Shown here piece after piece: positions 17,849-26,763 of a DNA stretch of 64,000 bases. The stretch is from contig NZ_KB235914.1 of the NCBI RefSeq assembly GCF_000332175.1, positions 875,966 through 939,965 on the forward strand, read 5' to 3'. Each line of letters begins with the position of its first letter. Positions within the stretch are counted from its first letter, which is position 1. Source of the DNA: Pseudanabaena sp. PCC 6802 (GTDB lineage Bacteria > Cyanobacteriota > Cyanobacteriia > Pseudanabaenales > Pseudanabaenaceae). A program made the position numbers and the translations under genes. The notes beneath the pieces were generated by a model. The model saw only the letters and a list, made by a program, of their open reading frames with translations, did not search any database and was not told where the DNA came from.

Positions 17849-17910
17849 AGGGGCAGTTTTAGCTAAAACTCAATGGCTCTAGCCTTAGACTAACTGCAAA
17901 ACCTGCCCCT
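17849..17910. repeat. AGGGGCAG inverted repeat after tsf
   Basis: AGGGGCAG-TTTT (from 17849) and AAAACCTGCCCCT (to 17910) form an imperfect inverted repeat about 36 bases past the tsf stop. A half-site of the same motif appears near 2415 (TAAACCTGCCCCTAC) and near 19960 (TGTAGGGGCAG). It may act as a terminator or be a dispersed repeat. Confidence 0.45.
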
Positions 17911-17964
17911 GCCCCAAGGGTATTTCTATCTCTCAAAACTCTCTTTGCTAGCTATTAGTAAGGT

Positions 17965-18579
17965 ATGCTCAGACGCATCGAGCAGGAAATTGAGAAAATC
18001 GAACAGGCGATCGCTGCTACCAAAGCAAAACAAGCGTCTATCTATCATGAGTACGTCCAGGTATTTAGTCAGGCTTTACAGCAAGAGTCGATCCTGAGTG
18101 TATATCGCGTTTGCACGCAGGATTATCCAGATCGGTTTCTCGCCTTGAGTATGTCGGCGCGTCAAGAGCTACAGCACGACGTACAAATTTTGGCGCGGGC
18201 AATGGCGGACGATGCCAGGAAAACTCTAGACAATCTTGGCAGCGACAACGCCAATAATCCACCGAGCCAGGATCGGTCAGGTCAAGCAGAGCTTGACACT
18301 CTCTTGGCCAAGATTTTAGAGGACGCCACCGATGCGGCGAACCAGCTTTTAGTCAAGACCCATATACTCAAAACACCCGTTGAGGAAAATGATGCGTTAG
18401 TGAGCTTAACTCCCGCAGAGCTAGAGTTTACACATCAAGAGCTTATGACCAAACACAATGAGTGGCGATCGCTGCACAAGCGTTTATTGCAGCTACAGGA
18501 TGAGCTAGCCCAACAACGGCAAAATCAAGCGATCGCTGAAGCCGAGCAAACCTGGCGAGCCACCTGGTCTGAAATTTAG
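17965..18579 (+). CDS. Conserved coiled-coil protein of unknown function
   Basis: A 204-residue soluble protein predicted to be helical at both ends: residues 1-25 (RRIEQEIEKIEQAIAATKAK) and 165-195 (KRLLQLQDELAQQR) have heptad-like spacing. The middle is Asp/Asn/Ser-rich (SDNANNPPSQDRSG). No enzymatic motif is visible. The ATG has a TAAGG ribosome-binding site. It lies between tsf and the phasin-like gene on the same strand, with moderate gaps. It looks like a cyanobacterial conserved hypothetical; no function can be assigned. Confidence 0.7.
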   Translation: MLRRIEQEIEKIEQAIAATKAKQASIYHEYVQVFSQALQQESILSVYRVCTQDYPDRFLALSMSARQELQHDVQILARAMADDARKTLDNLGSDNANNPPSQDRSGQAELDTLLAKILEDATDAANQLLVKTHILKTPVEENDALVSLTPAELEFTHQELMTKHNEWRSLHKRLLQLQDELAQQRQNQAIAEAEQTWRATWSEI

Positions 18580-18652
18580 AACCGCTGACCGCTCGCTAAC
18601 TACCGATCGCTTGCTATATTTGATTCAGGACGATTGTTAAGGAGAAGCAACG

Positions 18653-19021
18653 ATGAACCACTTTGGTGGCATTGTCCAGAAAGCATTTTACTTGGGGTTA
18701 GGATTAGCCTCTTTAGCTGGTGAGAAGGCAGGCTCAACCCTAACGGAAATCCGCAATCAGGCCACAAAACTCGCTGAAGATCTGGTGGAACGGGGCGAAA
18801 TGACCTCGGAAGAAGCTCGTAAGTTTGTCGATGACCTGATCGAGAAGGCCCAACAACCGATCGGGCAAGAAAAAATTGACGATAAGTCCGCGCAGGCACC
18901 CCGCTCGATCGAAATTCTCAACGACGACGACATACCTCCTGCAGCCGATCCAGATGACGTGCAAAAGCTAAAAGATAAGGTGCAGCAGCTACAAGAAGAG
19001 TTGAAAAAGCTAAAACAATAA
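18653..19021 (+). CDS. Phasin-family-like helical protein
   Basis: A 122-residue amphipathic helical protein. The N-terminus (VQKAFYLGLGLASLAGEKAG) is followed by a long helix with a DLVERGEMTSEEARKFVDDL segment, characteristic of the COG3937 polyhydroxyalkanoate-granule/phasin-like group. The C-terminus (DVQKLKDKVQQLQEELKKL) is a coiled coil. Family members coat hydrophobic granules or act as small structural proteins; whether this cell makes PHA is not shown here. The start has an AAGGAG ribosome-binding site. The gene is convergent with the next small gene, with only 4 bases between the stops. Confidence 0.75.
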   Translation: MNHFGGIVQKAFYLGLGLASLAGEKAGSTLTEIRNQATKLAEDLVERGEMTSEEARKFVDDLIEKAQQPIGQEKIDDKSAQAPRSIEILNDDDIPPAADPDDVQKLKDKVQQLQEELKKLKQ

Positions 19022-19025
19022 ATAA

Positions 19026-19343
19026 TCAGCCGATCGCTGCTTCCGGCCACTCTCGCCATTCCGCAGCTTGCGCGTAGCGATCTGCTGTTTGCTCGCTTTG
19101 GTTAGCTGCCAAAAACTTGGAACTTACATTCCAGTCCAATAGGCGATTAAACTGTTGCAAGTCAATAAAACTCAACTGCAACAAAACCATCAACAGTGGT
19201 CCCTCTTGTCTTGCCTGGATTTTTTTAGCCAGAGTTAACTGTTCTAGATCGACCAAAGCCGACTCTAGCAAATAGCCCTCCAGTGCCTCTTGAGTGCTTT
19301 CAACAGGACTCTCAATAGTAAAAGTGGAAAATGGGTAACTCAT
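19026..19343 (-). CDS. Small conserved protein of unknown function
   Basis: A 105-residue protein starting at the ATG at 19343 (a TTG lies 36 bases upstream). It contains ESALVDLEQLTLAKKIQARQ and LLMVLLQLSFIDLQQFNRLLDW, predicted helices, with Glu/Gln-rich turns. The middle part is reminiscent of N-terminal domains of type II/IV secretion ATPase-like (GspE_N/MshEN) folds, where LxxLxxAxxxQ patterns recur, but this is weak. No catalytic motif is seen. It is convergent with the phasin-like gene. Confidence 0.55.
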   Translation of the reverse strand: MSYPFSTFTIESPVESTQEALEGYLLESALVDLEQLTLAKKIQARQEGPLLMVLLQLSFIDLQQFNRLLDWNVSSKFLAANQSEQTADRYAQAAEWREWPEAAIG

Positions 19344-19542
19344 TAAACCTGGGTTTAACTGATGGGGATCGCTAAGCAATGGAGATCGCTAACAGCGGGG
19401 ATCGCTAAGCGATTTGAATGAATAGCGTAGCGCACCCTATCACATCTGGCAACCTTTTTTAATATTTTTATTTTTCCTAAAGATTTGTGTGGGGTGATTC
19501 CACCCAAAAAGCACGGATAGCTTCTAGGAAAAATTGTCTTAA

Positions 19543-19643
19543 GCTATAGCCAATAGGCTCAGGACGGGGTGCAGGGGTGGCCCCCCTGCGTGGGAGCGCA
19601 GACCCCACACCCCCTGTAATAACCGAATCGGTCTACAGCTATA
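19543..19643. repeat. Family B hairpin element, copy 2
   Basis: About 101 bp with ends GCTATAGCCAATAGGCTCAG and CGGTCTACAGCTATA. The core GGGGTGCAGGGG...CCCCTGCGTGGGAGCGCAGACCCC has mismatches in its hairpin, and there is no 44-bp module. It occupies most of the 340-base gene-free gap between the two small minus-strand genes; the rest of that gap shows nothing recognisable. Confidence 0.75.
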
Positions 19644-19686
19644 AGATCGCCCAGATTGGTTTAGGGCAGGCACAGAGGCACTGCTT

Positions 19687-19917
19687 CTAAATCGCTTGAA
19701 ATTGTTGTACCGCAAGCACAGGGCCGATCGCCGCGATCGTCATCACATCATCTCGAATTTCACCCGTAATGGTTACTGTCATTCCTTCTCGTAGTAGATC
19801 CTGTGGAGCGGGCTGTAACAATTCGTATTGTTCGCCGCTAGATGCGACCAGTGCCCAGATGCCCATTCCTAAGTCGATATATCTAATCGTGCCTGCGAGC
19901 TTAATTTCTTGATTCAT
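19687..19917 (-). CDS. Small beta-rich (OB-fold-like) protein
   Basis: A 76-residue protein with alternating hydrophobic strands: KLAGTIRYIDLG, GIWALVASSGEQYELL, MTVTITGEIRDDV and MTIAAIGPVLAV. The pattern resembles a minimal OB-fold of the kind seen in small bacterial DUF proteins that bind nucleic acid or act as ribosome-associated factors. No binding residues can be named. It lies just downstream of the subtilase gene on the same strand (113 bases), so it may be cotranscribed. Confidence 0.6.
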   Translation of the reverse strand: MNQEIKLAGTIRYIDLGMGIWALVASSGEQYELLQPAPQDLLREGMTVTITGEIRDDVMTIAAIGPVLAVQQFQAI

Positions 19918-20030
19918 AGGGGTGGGGGTTCGGTGATAGGGGTGGAATGTTGTTGGTTTTGTAGGGGCAGCGCCTTCTGCCCTAAACCTATGGTGGGTTC
20001 AAGCGGCAGTTGGGGATTGGGGTTGCGACA

Positions 20031-21851
20031 TTAGGTGGGAGCGACCTCTGTCTTAATTGCTAACTGGGCGAGTTTGACACACAGAAGCGCGTTAATTGCT
20101 AAAAAGCTGCGTGCTGCGAAACCATCGCCCAGCCATGTAAGGGCGGGAGCCAGGACAGTACTTACGCCCAAACAGCCAGCTACCCCGATCGCGGTTCCTA
20201 TGGCAAACCATTTGCCATCTTTATGTCCTAACAAGCATAGAACTAAGATTAGGGGTAATAAAACGCTGGCAAAAAAGGGGTTGAGTACCTGACTGCCCGC
20301 GATCGCGCCGCCCAGTTCTGGTAGCGAGCTACCCATCAGGCGAAACGGCCATTGGGGCAGATCAAACACATAGAAGCCTCTGAGGAAAAATAAGCCCACG
20401 CTGCCCAGGAGCAAGCCACCCGTAAATGACCAGTTCCAACGGAAGGGGAACCATCGGCGTAGTAGCCAGGCGAAAAGGTACGAAGCTATAATCATCAGGA
20501 GTTTTGGGATCAAAGCAACTACACCCCCATCGATCCAAAAGCGGGGGTTGAGATAGCCGTTATCGCGCAGCCAGCGGAAAAAGTCCTTAAAGCCAATCTG
20601 TCCCTGACTGGCTAATTTCACTGCCTCCGCCGCATCTAAATTGCCCGCCCCAAAGTAGTTCAGTCCGTCATCTTCCACCTTGCGGGCCGATTGTTGCAAG
20701 ATGCTCAGGACTTCATCTGGCTTTTTAATCCCAGCGGCTTCGATCAGCGCTGCTACGCCAGCGACGTGGGGAGCGGCCATGCTAGTACCTTGGAAGGATG
20801 AAAATACCGATTGGTTTGTTCTCGGATCGATCGTATTCTGCAAGATACCGCCGGATCTATCTTCACCAGCGATCGCCCCACCTGGAGCGGCTATATCGAC
20901 ACCAGCACCATAGTTGGAATAGGGAGCTTTGGCATTGCTTGGGGCGGTGGCGGATACGCCGATGACATGGGGATAGCGAGCGGGGTAGGCAGCAGCATTA
21001 CTACCGGAGTTGCCCGCAGCAGCAATTATGACTGCACCCTTTTGGTTGGCATAATTAATCGCCTCTTTCATGATGCTGCTTTCGCCGCCACCACCCAGGC
21101 TCATGTTAATGACATTAGCGCCATTGTCAGCCGCAAATCGAATCGCCTCCGCAATATCCGCAACCGTGCCGCCTCCAAAGGAAGACAAAACCTTGAGCGG
21201 CATGAGACTGGCTTCATAAGCGATCCCAGCTACGCCAAACTGATTGTTGGTCGATTCGGCGATCGTGCCAGCGACATGGGTACCGTGACCGTTATCGTCC
21301 AAAGCCTGCTCGCGATCGTTGACAAAGTCATAACCTTTAACAAACTTGGTATTTTTCAGATCCTCAACCGGGCTGATGCCAGTATCGATTACCGCAACGG
21401 TTACTCCCTGACCTTTGCTAGTTTCCCAAGCCGCTTCCACATTGATATTACGTAGATTCCACTGCTTGCTGTACAAGGGATCGTTGGGTACAAAACTCGT
21501 GGAGTATACATAATTTGGCTCAATATATTCAGACAGTTTACCCAGTTCCGACTGTCTGAGTCTTGCCAGCAGAGCGGCATCCCCGTCAACAATGAATATA
21601 TGGTCAGATCGCGAGAATTTGCTGTTAAGACGCGGCTTGAGATTGTATTGCCCTGCGATCGCTTGCAATTGCCTCTCTAGATCGCGCTCTAATCCAGGTT
21701 CTGTCTGGCCGTTCAATTCTGAGCTAACTCTATCTTCACGCAGATCGATTACCAGTGAGTCATACTTACCCTGCGTAGCCAGACCGCCAAAACTCGCAAG
21801 CGCCAACCACAAACCAACTGCAAATAAAAACAGGATTAATAGTTTTTTCAT
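20031..21851 (-). CDS. Membrane-anchored S8 subtilisin-like serine protease
   Basis: A 606-residue secreted protease. A signal-type N-terminus (KKLLILFLFAVGLWLAL) is followed by a pro-region to about residue 115. The peptidase S8 domain has the full catalytic set: Asp156 (AVIDTGIS), His189 (NGHGTHVAG), oxyanion Asn281 (AAAGNSGS) and Ser357 (GTSMAAPHVAG). From about residue 440 onward there are several hydrophobic segments, an unusual C-terminal membrane domain that should tether the protease in a membrane with its catalytic domain outside. The substrate is unknown. The single-gene context offers no hint beyond the small beta-rich protein downstream. Confidence 0.92.
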   Translation of the reverse strand: MKKLLILFLFAVGLWLALASFGGLATQGKYDSLVIDLREDRVSSELNGQTEPGLERDLERQLQAIAGQYNLKPRLNSKFSRSDHIFIVDGDAALLARLRQSELGKLSEYIEPNYVYSTSFVPNDPLYSKQWNLRNINVEAAWETSKGQGVTVAVIDTGISPVEDLKNTKFVKGYDFVNDREQALDDNGHGTHVAGTIAESTNNQFGVAGIAYEASLMPLKVLSSFGGGTVADIAEAIRFAADNGANVINMSLGGGGESSIMKEAINYANQKGAVIIAAAGNSGSNAAAYPARYPHVIGVSATAPSNAKAPYSNYGAGVDIAAPGGAIAGEDRSGGILQNTIDPRTNQSVFSSFQGTSMAAPHVAGVAALIEAAGIKKPDEVLSILQQSARKVEDDGLNYFGAGNLDAAEAVKLASQGQIGFKDFFRWLRDNGYLNPRFWIDGGVVALIPKLLMIIASYLFAWLLRRWFPFRWNWSFTGGLLLGSVGLFFLRGFYVFDLPQWPFRLMGSSLPELGGAIAGSQVLNPFFASVLLPLILVLCLLGHKDGKWFAIGTAIGVAGCLGVSTVLAPALTWLGDGFAARSFLAINALLCVKLAQLAIKTEVAPT

Positions 21852-22067
21852 AGGTTTTGGGGGGTAGGGGTTGGGGAATGAGCTTTAGCTCTTGGTTTTT
21901 GATGAGGTAGATTTAGGAATATGAGTTTTGCAATCGCATAAACATTAAAAATATTATATTTCTCCTCACTAACCCCCAACCCTCATAACTCACCCCCCAT
22001 AACCCACCATGAAACATACTCCCGACGCTCCCCTATCGGGAAAGCGCGGGGCTTCCCACCCGGTAAG

Positions 22068-22898
22068 CTAAAAATCTCTTAATAGACGAATCTGCGCCAG
22101 GAGAAAGATTACAGGAATTATGCGAGCGTAGTTGGTAGAAATAGCTCGCCAGCCTAAATCTGCAAAGAATACGCCCCATAAAGCTGGAGTAATCACCGAA
22201 AATACGGTGCGCACTGTACCATAGCGGGCGGCAGCGACGGCAACGCCATGCCGCGCTAAATAGGTAGAAAAGTAGGCCTGCACTCTGGTGGCGATCGCCG
22301 TTCCCCCAGCTTTTAGCACCTCCTTCCCTGCCTGATATGTGGCCAAATGCCAAGCTAGCTGCTTTGCCAGTAAGGCCATGACCGCTGGTTGAATCACGGT
22401 ACTCATAGCGAGCGCTCCACCACCTTTAATAACTAACCCCAGGGGATTGCGCTGGGCATCGGGTGGTAGCGATTTGTGCAGGTCAGCCTCTGTAAGGGCT
22501 GATTGCAGGTCGGTGTTGAGTTGCTTGCGCTCCCGTGCTGACATTTTCTGCCAGGAGCGACTGAGCAGGTGCAGGAATAACTCAGACTCGATATCGGCGA
22601 CGGATTGGGTTTGAGAATATTTGATTTTTAGGTATTGACAAACCCGCTCTAAAACTTGACGATACGTCAGTCGATCGCTCTGGCGGCGCAGGACGGTGAA
22701 ACCATCGGCGGCCAGAAACCGGAATCGCTCGGCGATCGCCTGTACTAAAGCATCGCGATCCAAGCTTTGCACCTCAACCACATCAGGCGTAGCAATGTAG
22801 TCCAGCGGATTAAACTTGCGCCTGAATAAAATATCTGCGAGATAGCCCAGTTCCTCATCTGAAGCTAACTCTAGAGCCAGTAATAACTCATCCTCCAT
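22068..22898 (-). CDS. YaaW/UPF0174-family protein
   Basis: A 276-residue protein starting at ATG 22898 (MEDELLLALELASDEEL). The N-terminal helical part DEELGYLADILFRRKFNPL resembles the small DUF3944-type helix that precedes YaaW proteins. The middle domain (FRFLAADGFTVLRR, YRQVLERVCQYLKI) and the Gly/Ala-rich hydrophobic C-terminal half (GGGALAMSTVIQPAVM) fit the YaaW family. Members are of unknown function and often have membrane-associated C-termini. The gene stands alone, divergent from the RTX lipase-like gene. Confidence 0.75.
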   Translation of the reverse strand: MEDELLLALELASDEELGYLADILFRRKFNPLDYIATPDVVEVQSLDRDALVQAIAERFRFLAADGFTVLRRQSDRLTYRQVLERVCQYLKIKYSQTQSVADIESELFLHLLSRSWQKMSARERKQLNTDLQSALTEADLHKSLPPDAQRNPLGLVIKGGGALAMSTVIQPAVMALLAKQLAWHLATYQAGKEVLKAGGTAIATRVQAYFSTYLARHGVAVAAARYGTVRTVFSVITPALWGVFFADLGWRAISTNYARIIPVIFLLAQIRLLRDF

Positions 22899-23031
22899 AA
22901 GCTTGCTCTCTGCGCCAATTATGTACAAGTACACTAAGACAAATTCTAAAGCAACTGCTGAATAATAGGTAACTGTATCTAGAATTATTAGAACCTACGC
23001 ATTGCCAACCCGATTTATAGCGCAATTTATT

Positions 23032-24456
23032 ATGAGTGCATCGCCTGCCGTTTACGAATCCCTTGCCAAACTGATCGCCTACGTCGATAACAATCCCGCA
23101 TTTCAAACCCAGGTGGCGGCATTTTTGAATTCCGCTGGTTATCGCATCGATCGCAGCTTTGACGATCCGACTACGGGATTTCATGCTGTGGGATTGGTAT
23201 CGACTACGCCCGATAAGCCGCCAGTTTTGGTATTTCGCGGCACTGATGGTTTGGCGGACGATCCGGCTCTGGGCGATCGGCGCGCGATTGGCTTCAATCA
23301 ATTTGAGGCAAATAGAGCGGCAATCTCGGACTGGCTGACCCGAATTGTCCAGGATGCATCAAATCCCGATCGCCTCCTACCAGATGCGATCGGACACAGC
23401 CTCGGTGGGGCACTCGTTCAACTCACAGGGGCGCAGCTAACATCTCTGGTTGGCGAGCTAGTTACCTTTAATTCCGCTGGCACCAGTCGCGCTAATGTCG
23501 ATGCTTTCCTGCGCAATGGTGGAGGTAGCGATCGCGTTACTCACTATGTGGTGAATGGCGACATTGTTAGTTTGGCAGGGGAAGCTTTCCTGCCCGGCAA
23601 GGTAATTTTACAGTCATTCACCGATCCCAAGATCGATCCGACCCTCGTGCTGCCTGGCGATCCGATCGCGGCACGGGATAAACACACGCGGCGCGACCTG
23701 CTCTCGAATCCTCCCGTTGGGTTCAGTCAGGCGGAAATTCCAGTCGAGCAGTTGAACAGTCCTGCTTTCACCTTTACGACTGATTCTAACTTTAGAGAAT
23801 TCAGCCTTGCCTTAGCTGTTGCCGACCCGCTACTACTGGCAGCATCGAGTACGAGAGGGGCTTTAGAACGGACGCGCACATCAGACGGGTTCTCCTTCTT
23901 TGGCCTCACAAATCTCGCTCAGACAACTTTGAGTCCGCTCAGGCCGAATTTTCTGGTGGGCGACGATCTGAATAATCTGGCGCTGGCTTCGCAGGGCGAT
24001 GACAGCGTTTTTGGTGGAGTTGGTAATGACTCGTTGTTTGGCAGTCAGAATAATGACCTGTTACTGGGCGGTAGAAATGACGATTTGCTATCCGGCGATC
24101 GCGGTGCAGACAGCATTTATGGAGGTAGGGGCAACGACGCGCTTTCAGGTGGCAACGGCAACGACTTTCTCAGCGGCGATTTTGGCATCGATGTCTTAAC
24201 TGGGGGCAGCGGCTCCGATCGATTTGCCATCCAGGCCAGCAGGGGTACCGATACGGTTTTGGATTTTACTGCGGGCGAAGACTTGTTAGAGCTTGTGGAT
24301 GGCTTGCAATTTAGCGATGTTGCAATTGAGCAGAGTGGCTCGAATACAATTATCAGGCGCAATTTAGATCGCGCCGAATTGATGGTACTGAATGACGTTT
24401 CAGCGAGCGCGATCGATGCCAGCACTTTCCTATCGCAGCCTTTGCCATTGCCGTAA
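23032..24456 (+). CDS. Lipase-fold protein with RTX calcium-binding repeats
   Basis: A 474-residue two-domain protein. Residues 1-260 are an alpha/beta-hydrolase of lipase class 3 type with the nucleophile elbow GHSLGG (Ser123) and the upstream strand VLVFRGTD. Residues about 320-400 carry RTX nonapeptides (GGVGNDSLFG, GGRGNDALSG and similar), which bind Ca2+ and usually direct type I secretion. The C-terminus (DRAELMVLNDV) is typical of secreted RTX proteins. The ATG at 23032 is preferred over an upstream start. It has no signal peptide, consistent with type I export. Likely an extracellular esterase or lipase; the substrate is unknown. Confidence 0.88.
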   Translation: MSASPAVYESLAKLIAYVDNNPAFQTQVAAFLNSAGYRIDRSFDDPTTGFHAVGLVSTTPDKPPVLVFRGTDGLADDPALGDRRAIGFNQFEANRAAISDWLTRIVQDASNPDRLLPDAIGHSLGGALVQLTGAQLTSLVGELVTFNSAGTSRANVDAFLRNGGGSDRVTHYVVNGDIVSLAGEAFLPGKVILQSFTDPKIDPTLVLPGDPIAARDKHTRRDLLSNPPVGFSQAEIPVEQLNSPAFTFTTDSNFREFSLALAVADPLLLAASSTRGALERTRTSDGFSFFGLTNLAQTTLSPLRPNFLVGDDLNNLALASQGDDSVFGGVGNDSLFGSQNNDLLLGGRNDDLLSGDRGADSIYGGRGNDALSGGNGNDFLSGDFGIDVLTGGSGSDRFAIQASRGTDTVLDFTAGEDLLELVDGLQFSDVAIEQSGSNTIIRRNLDRAELMVLNDVSASAIDASTFLSQPLPLP

Positions 24457-24652
24457 TTGCACTAAGCGATCGCAGAAATACTCGCGATATTGAGATATTC
24501 CCTGTAATGTCTAGCTCTGCCTGCACTTACGCGCTCGTCCATGGAGCGATCGCCGAAAAATTTACATAGAGCGGACATTTGACATAATATTAGGTACCCA
24601 CGATTGCTGGCCTCGGGTTTAGATTTCAAGCACGGCAATAGTTTTTATACCT

Positions 24653-26602
24653 ATGTCAGGTCATCGTCTACATCCAGACACGATCGCCGAGGTTAACCAA
24701 AGAGTTGACCTGGTAGATGTCGTATCCGAGCATGTAGTTCTGCGTAAAAGTGGGGCAACCTTTCGGGGTGCTTGTCCGTTCCACAAGGGCAGTAACCCAA
24801 CGGCGATGACGGTTAACCCCGGCAAGCAAACTTATTACTGCTTTAACTGTCAGGCCAGCGGCAACGCGATTAAGTTTTTGATGGAGATCGGTAACCGCTC
24901 GTTTCAAGACGTGGTAATCGATCTGGCTCAAAAGTACGGCATTCCCGTACGTACCCAATCGCCGGAAAAGACACAGGAATTGCAGCGGCAGCTATCGCAT
25001 CGCGAGAAACTGCACGAAATTATGAGTCTGGCGGCGAGTTTCTACGAACATGCGCTCCATGCCCCACAAGGTAGACAAGCCTATGAATACTTGCTCGAAA
25101 AACGCCAGTTTAGCAAGGAAACTGCCCAGACATTTCAGCTTGGTTATGCGCCACCCGGTTGGGATACGCTCTACGGTTATCTAGTCGATCGCAAACATCA
25201 ACCTGCGGCTTTGGTGGAGCAGGCAGGCTTGATCGTGCCGCGCAAAACTGGTGGCGGTTATTACGATCGCTTTCGAGATCGCCTGATTATTCCCATTCAA
25301 GATGCTAAGGGACAGGTAATTGCTTTTGGCGGTCGCGCCCTCGACAACTCTGAGCCGAAATACATCAACTCGCCCGAAACGGAGCTATTCAAAAAGGGAT
25401 TGGTGTTGTACGGCATGGACAAAGCCAGGGATGCCATTAGTCGAAGCGATCGCTCAATTGTAGTAGAGGGTTACTTTGATGCGATCGCTCTGCATCAGGC
25501 AGGCATCCCCGAAACCGTAGCGACTATGGGTGTAGCCTTGAATGGCGAGCAAATGCGGCAATTGTTGCGCTACACCGAGTCTAAAAGGGTAATCTTGAAC
25601 TTTGATGCCGATAAAGCCGGAATTACGGCAGCGGAAAAAGCGATCGCAGGGTTTAAGGATCTCGTCTTTAGCGGGGCGGCGCAGTTGCGCGTCCTGACAA
25701 TGCCGGATGGCAAGGATGCCGATGAATTTCTCAAGCAGCACAGCGCCCAGGACTACATTGAACTTGCGGAGGCAGCGCCGCTATTTCTGGACTGGCAGAT
25801 CGAGCAAATTCTGGCTGGACAAAACCTCAACCAGGCCGACCAATTTCAAAAGTGCAGTCAGGCAATTACCCAACTGCTGAATAACTTACCCGATACATTT
25901 ATTCGCACCCACTACATCCATACCAGCGCCCAGCGCCTGGCCCAGGGGAACTCCCACTTAGCCCTGCGCTTGGAACAGGATCTGCGCAAGCAACTGCGCA
26001 ACACCCGTTGGTACGGTCACAAACATTCCTCTGTCCCCGCTACGCCCACTTCAGCTCTGCAAATTGCTGAAACTCAGTTGCTCCAGATTTACCTGCACTT
26101 CCCCGAACATCGGCGCATGGTGTGGGAACAGCTAGAAGCTGAGGATATTGGCTTCAGCCTGTCGCATCACCGCCAACTGTGGCAAATGATTCTGGATATG
26201 TTGGAGGAGGGTAAAACCTCCCTAGACGAAACCGAACCAGCCCCGCAGCACTTAATGCAGCAGTTACAGACCATTTGTGCCGAAATGCCAGACCTGGCGA
26301 AACAATTGGGACATCTATTGTGGTTGGATGAGAATGCCCATGTGGCGCTCCTGCGTCCGGCGATGGTGATCAAAGCTGCGATCGCCAGAATTCAGGTAGT
26401 CATGAGCGACAAGAAATATCGCTATTGGCGCGATCTGTGGGAGAAAACCGATCTCAAAGCCCATCCCGATCTGGGGCATTACTACCAAACTAAAATCCAG
26501 GAAGCGAAAGCGCGGACTTTAGAACTGAAGCGCCAAATCGAGGTGACGTTTGCCGACCTCACTGAAACTGAATGGCAAGGCGACGACTGGCAGGAAATCT
26601 AA
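24653..26602 (+). CDS. dnaG: DNA primase
   Basis: A 649-residue bacterial primase that makes RNA primers for replication. The N-terminal CHC2-type zinc ribbon has Cys41, His44, Cys63 and Cys66 (CPFHKGSNPT...YYCFNC). The catalytic core has the family motif FGGRALDNSEPKYINSPET. The TOPRIM acidic Glu is in VVEGYFDAIAL, with Asp residues in NFDADKAG. The C-terminal DnaB-interaction region is present, so it is full length. It is monocistronic here, with no rpsU or rpoD beside it, unlike the Proteobacterial operon. Confidence 0.97.
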   Translation: MSGHRLHPDTIAEVNQRVDLVDVVSEHVVLRKSGATFRGACPFHKGSNPTAMTVNPGKQTYYCFNCQASGNAIKFLMEIGNRSFQDVVIDLAQKYGIPVRTQSPEKTQELQRQLSHREKLHEIMSLAASFYEHALHAPQGRQAYEYLLEKRQFSKETAQTFQLGYAPPGWDTLYGYLVDRKHQPAALVEQAGLIVPRKTGGGYYDRFRDRLIIPIQDAKGQVIAFGGRALDNSEPKYINSPETELFKKGLVLYGMDKARDAISRSDRSIVVEGYFDAIALHQAGIPETVATMGVALNGEQMRQLLRYTESKRVILNFDADKAGITAAEKAIAGFKDLVFSGAAQLRVLTMPDGKDADEFLKQHSAQDYIELAEAAPLFLDWQIEQILAGQNLNQADQFQKCSQAITQLLNNLPDTFIRTHYIHTSAQRLAQGNSHLALRLEQDLRKQLRNTRWYGHKHSSVPATPTSALQIAETQLLQIYLHFPEHRRMVWEQLEAEDIGFSLSHHRQLWQMILDMLEEGKTSLDETEPAPQHLMQQLQTICAEMPDLAKQLGHLLWLDENAHVALLRPAMVIKAAIARIQVVMSDKKYRYWRDLWEKTDLKAHPDLGHYYQTKIQEAKARTLELKRQIEVTFADLTETEWQGDDWQEI

Positions 26603-26606
26603 TATT

Positions 26607-26752
26607 TATAGCTATAATCAACAGGCTTAGGTCGGGGTGCAGGGGTTCTACACGGCAGTGGCTCTAGCGGGGAACCCCCAAGACCGCCCTGCCTCCCCTG
26701 CGTGGGGGCGCAGCCCCCACACCCCCTGTACTAACGGATCTGTTTACAGCTA
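26607..26752. repeat. Family B hairpin element, copy 3, with 44-bp module in the loop
   Basis: About 146 bp between dnaG and cobA-hemD. The family B ends and core are split at the loop GGGGTTC...CCCCTGC by a 44-bp sequence (26651-26694). That sequence is the reverse complement of the module in family A copies 1 and 3, from CACGGCAGTGG to GACCGCCCTGCCT. Family B copies without the module read straight through this point. Confidence 0.85.
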
Positions 26753-26763
26753 CATCAATAAAT

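Noticed and set aside
20811-21455. A 214-codon frame opposite the subtilase gene
   Set aside because: It is a shadow of the protease reading frame; the minus-strand gene has complete catalytic motifs across the same DNA.
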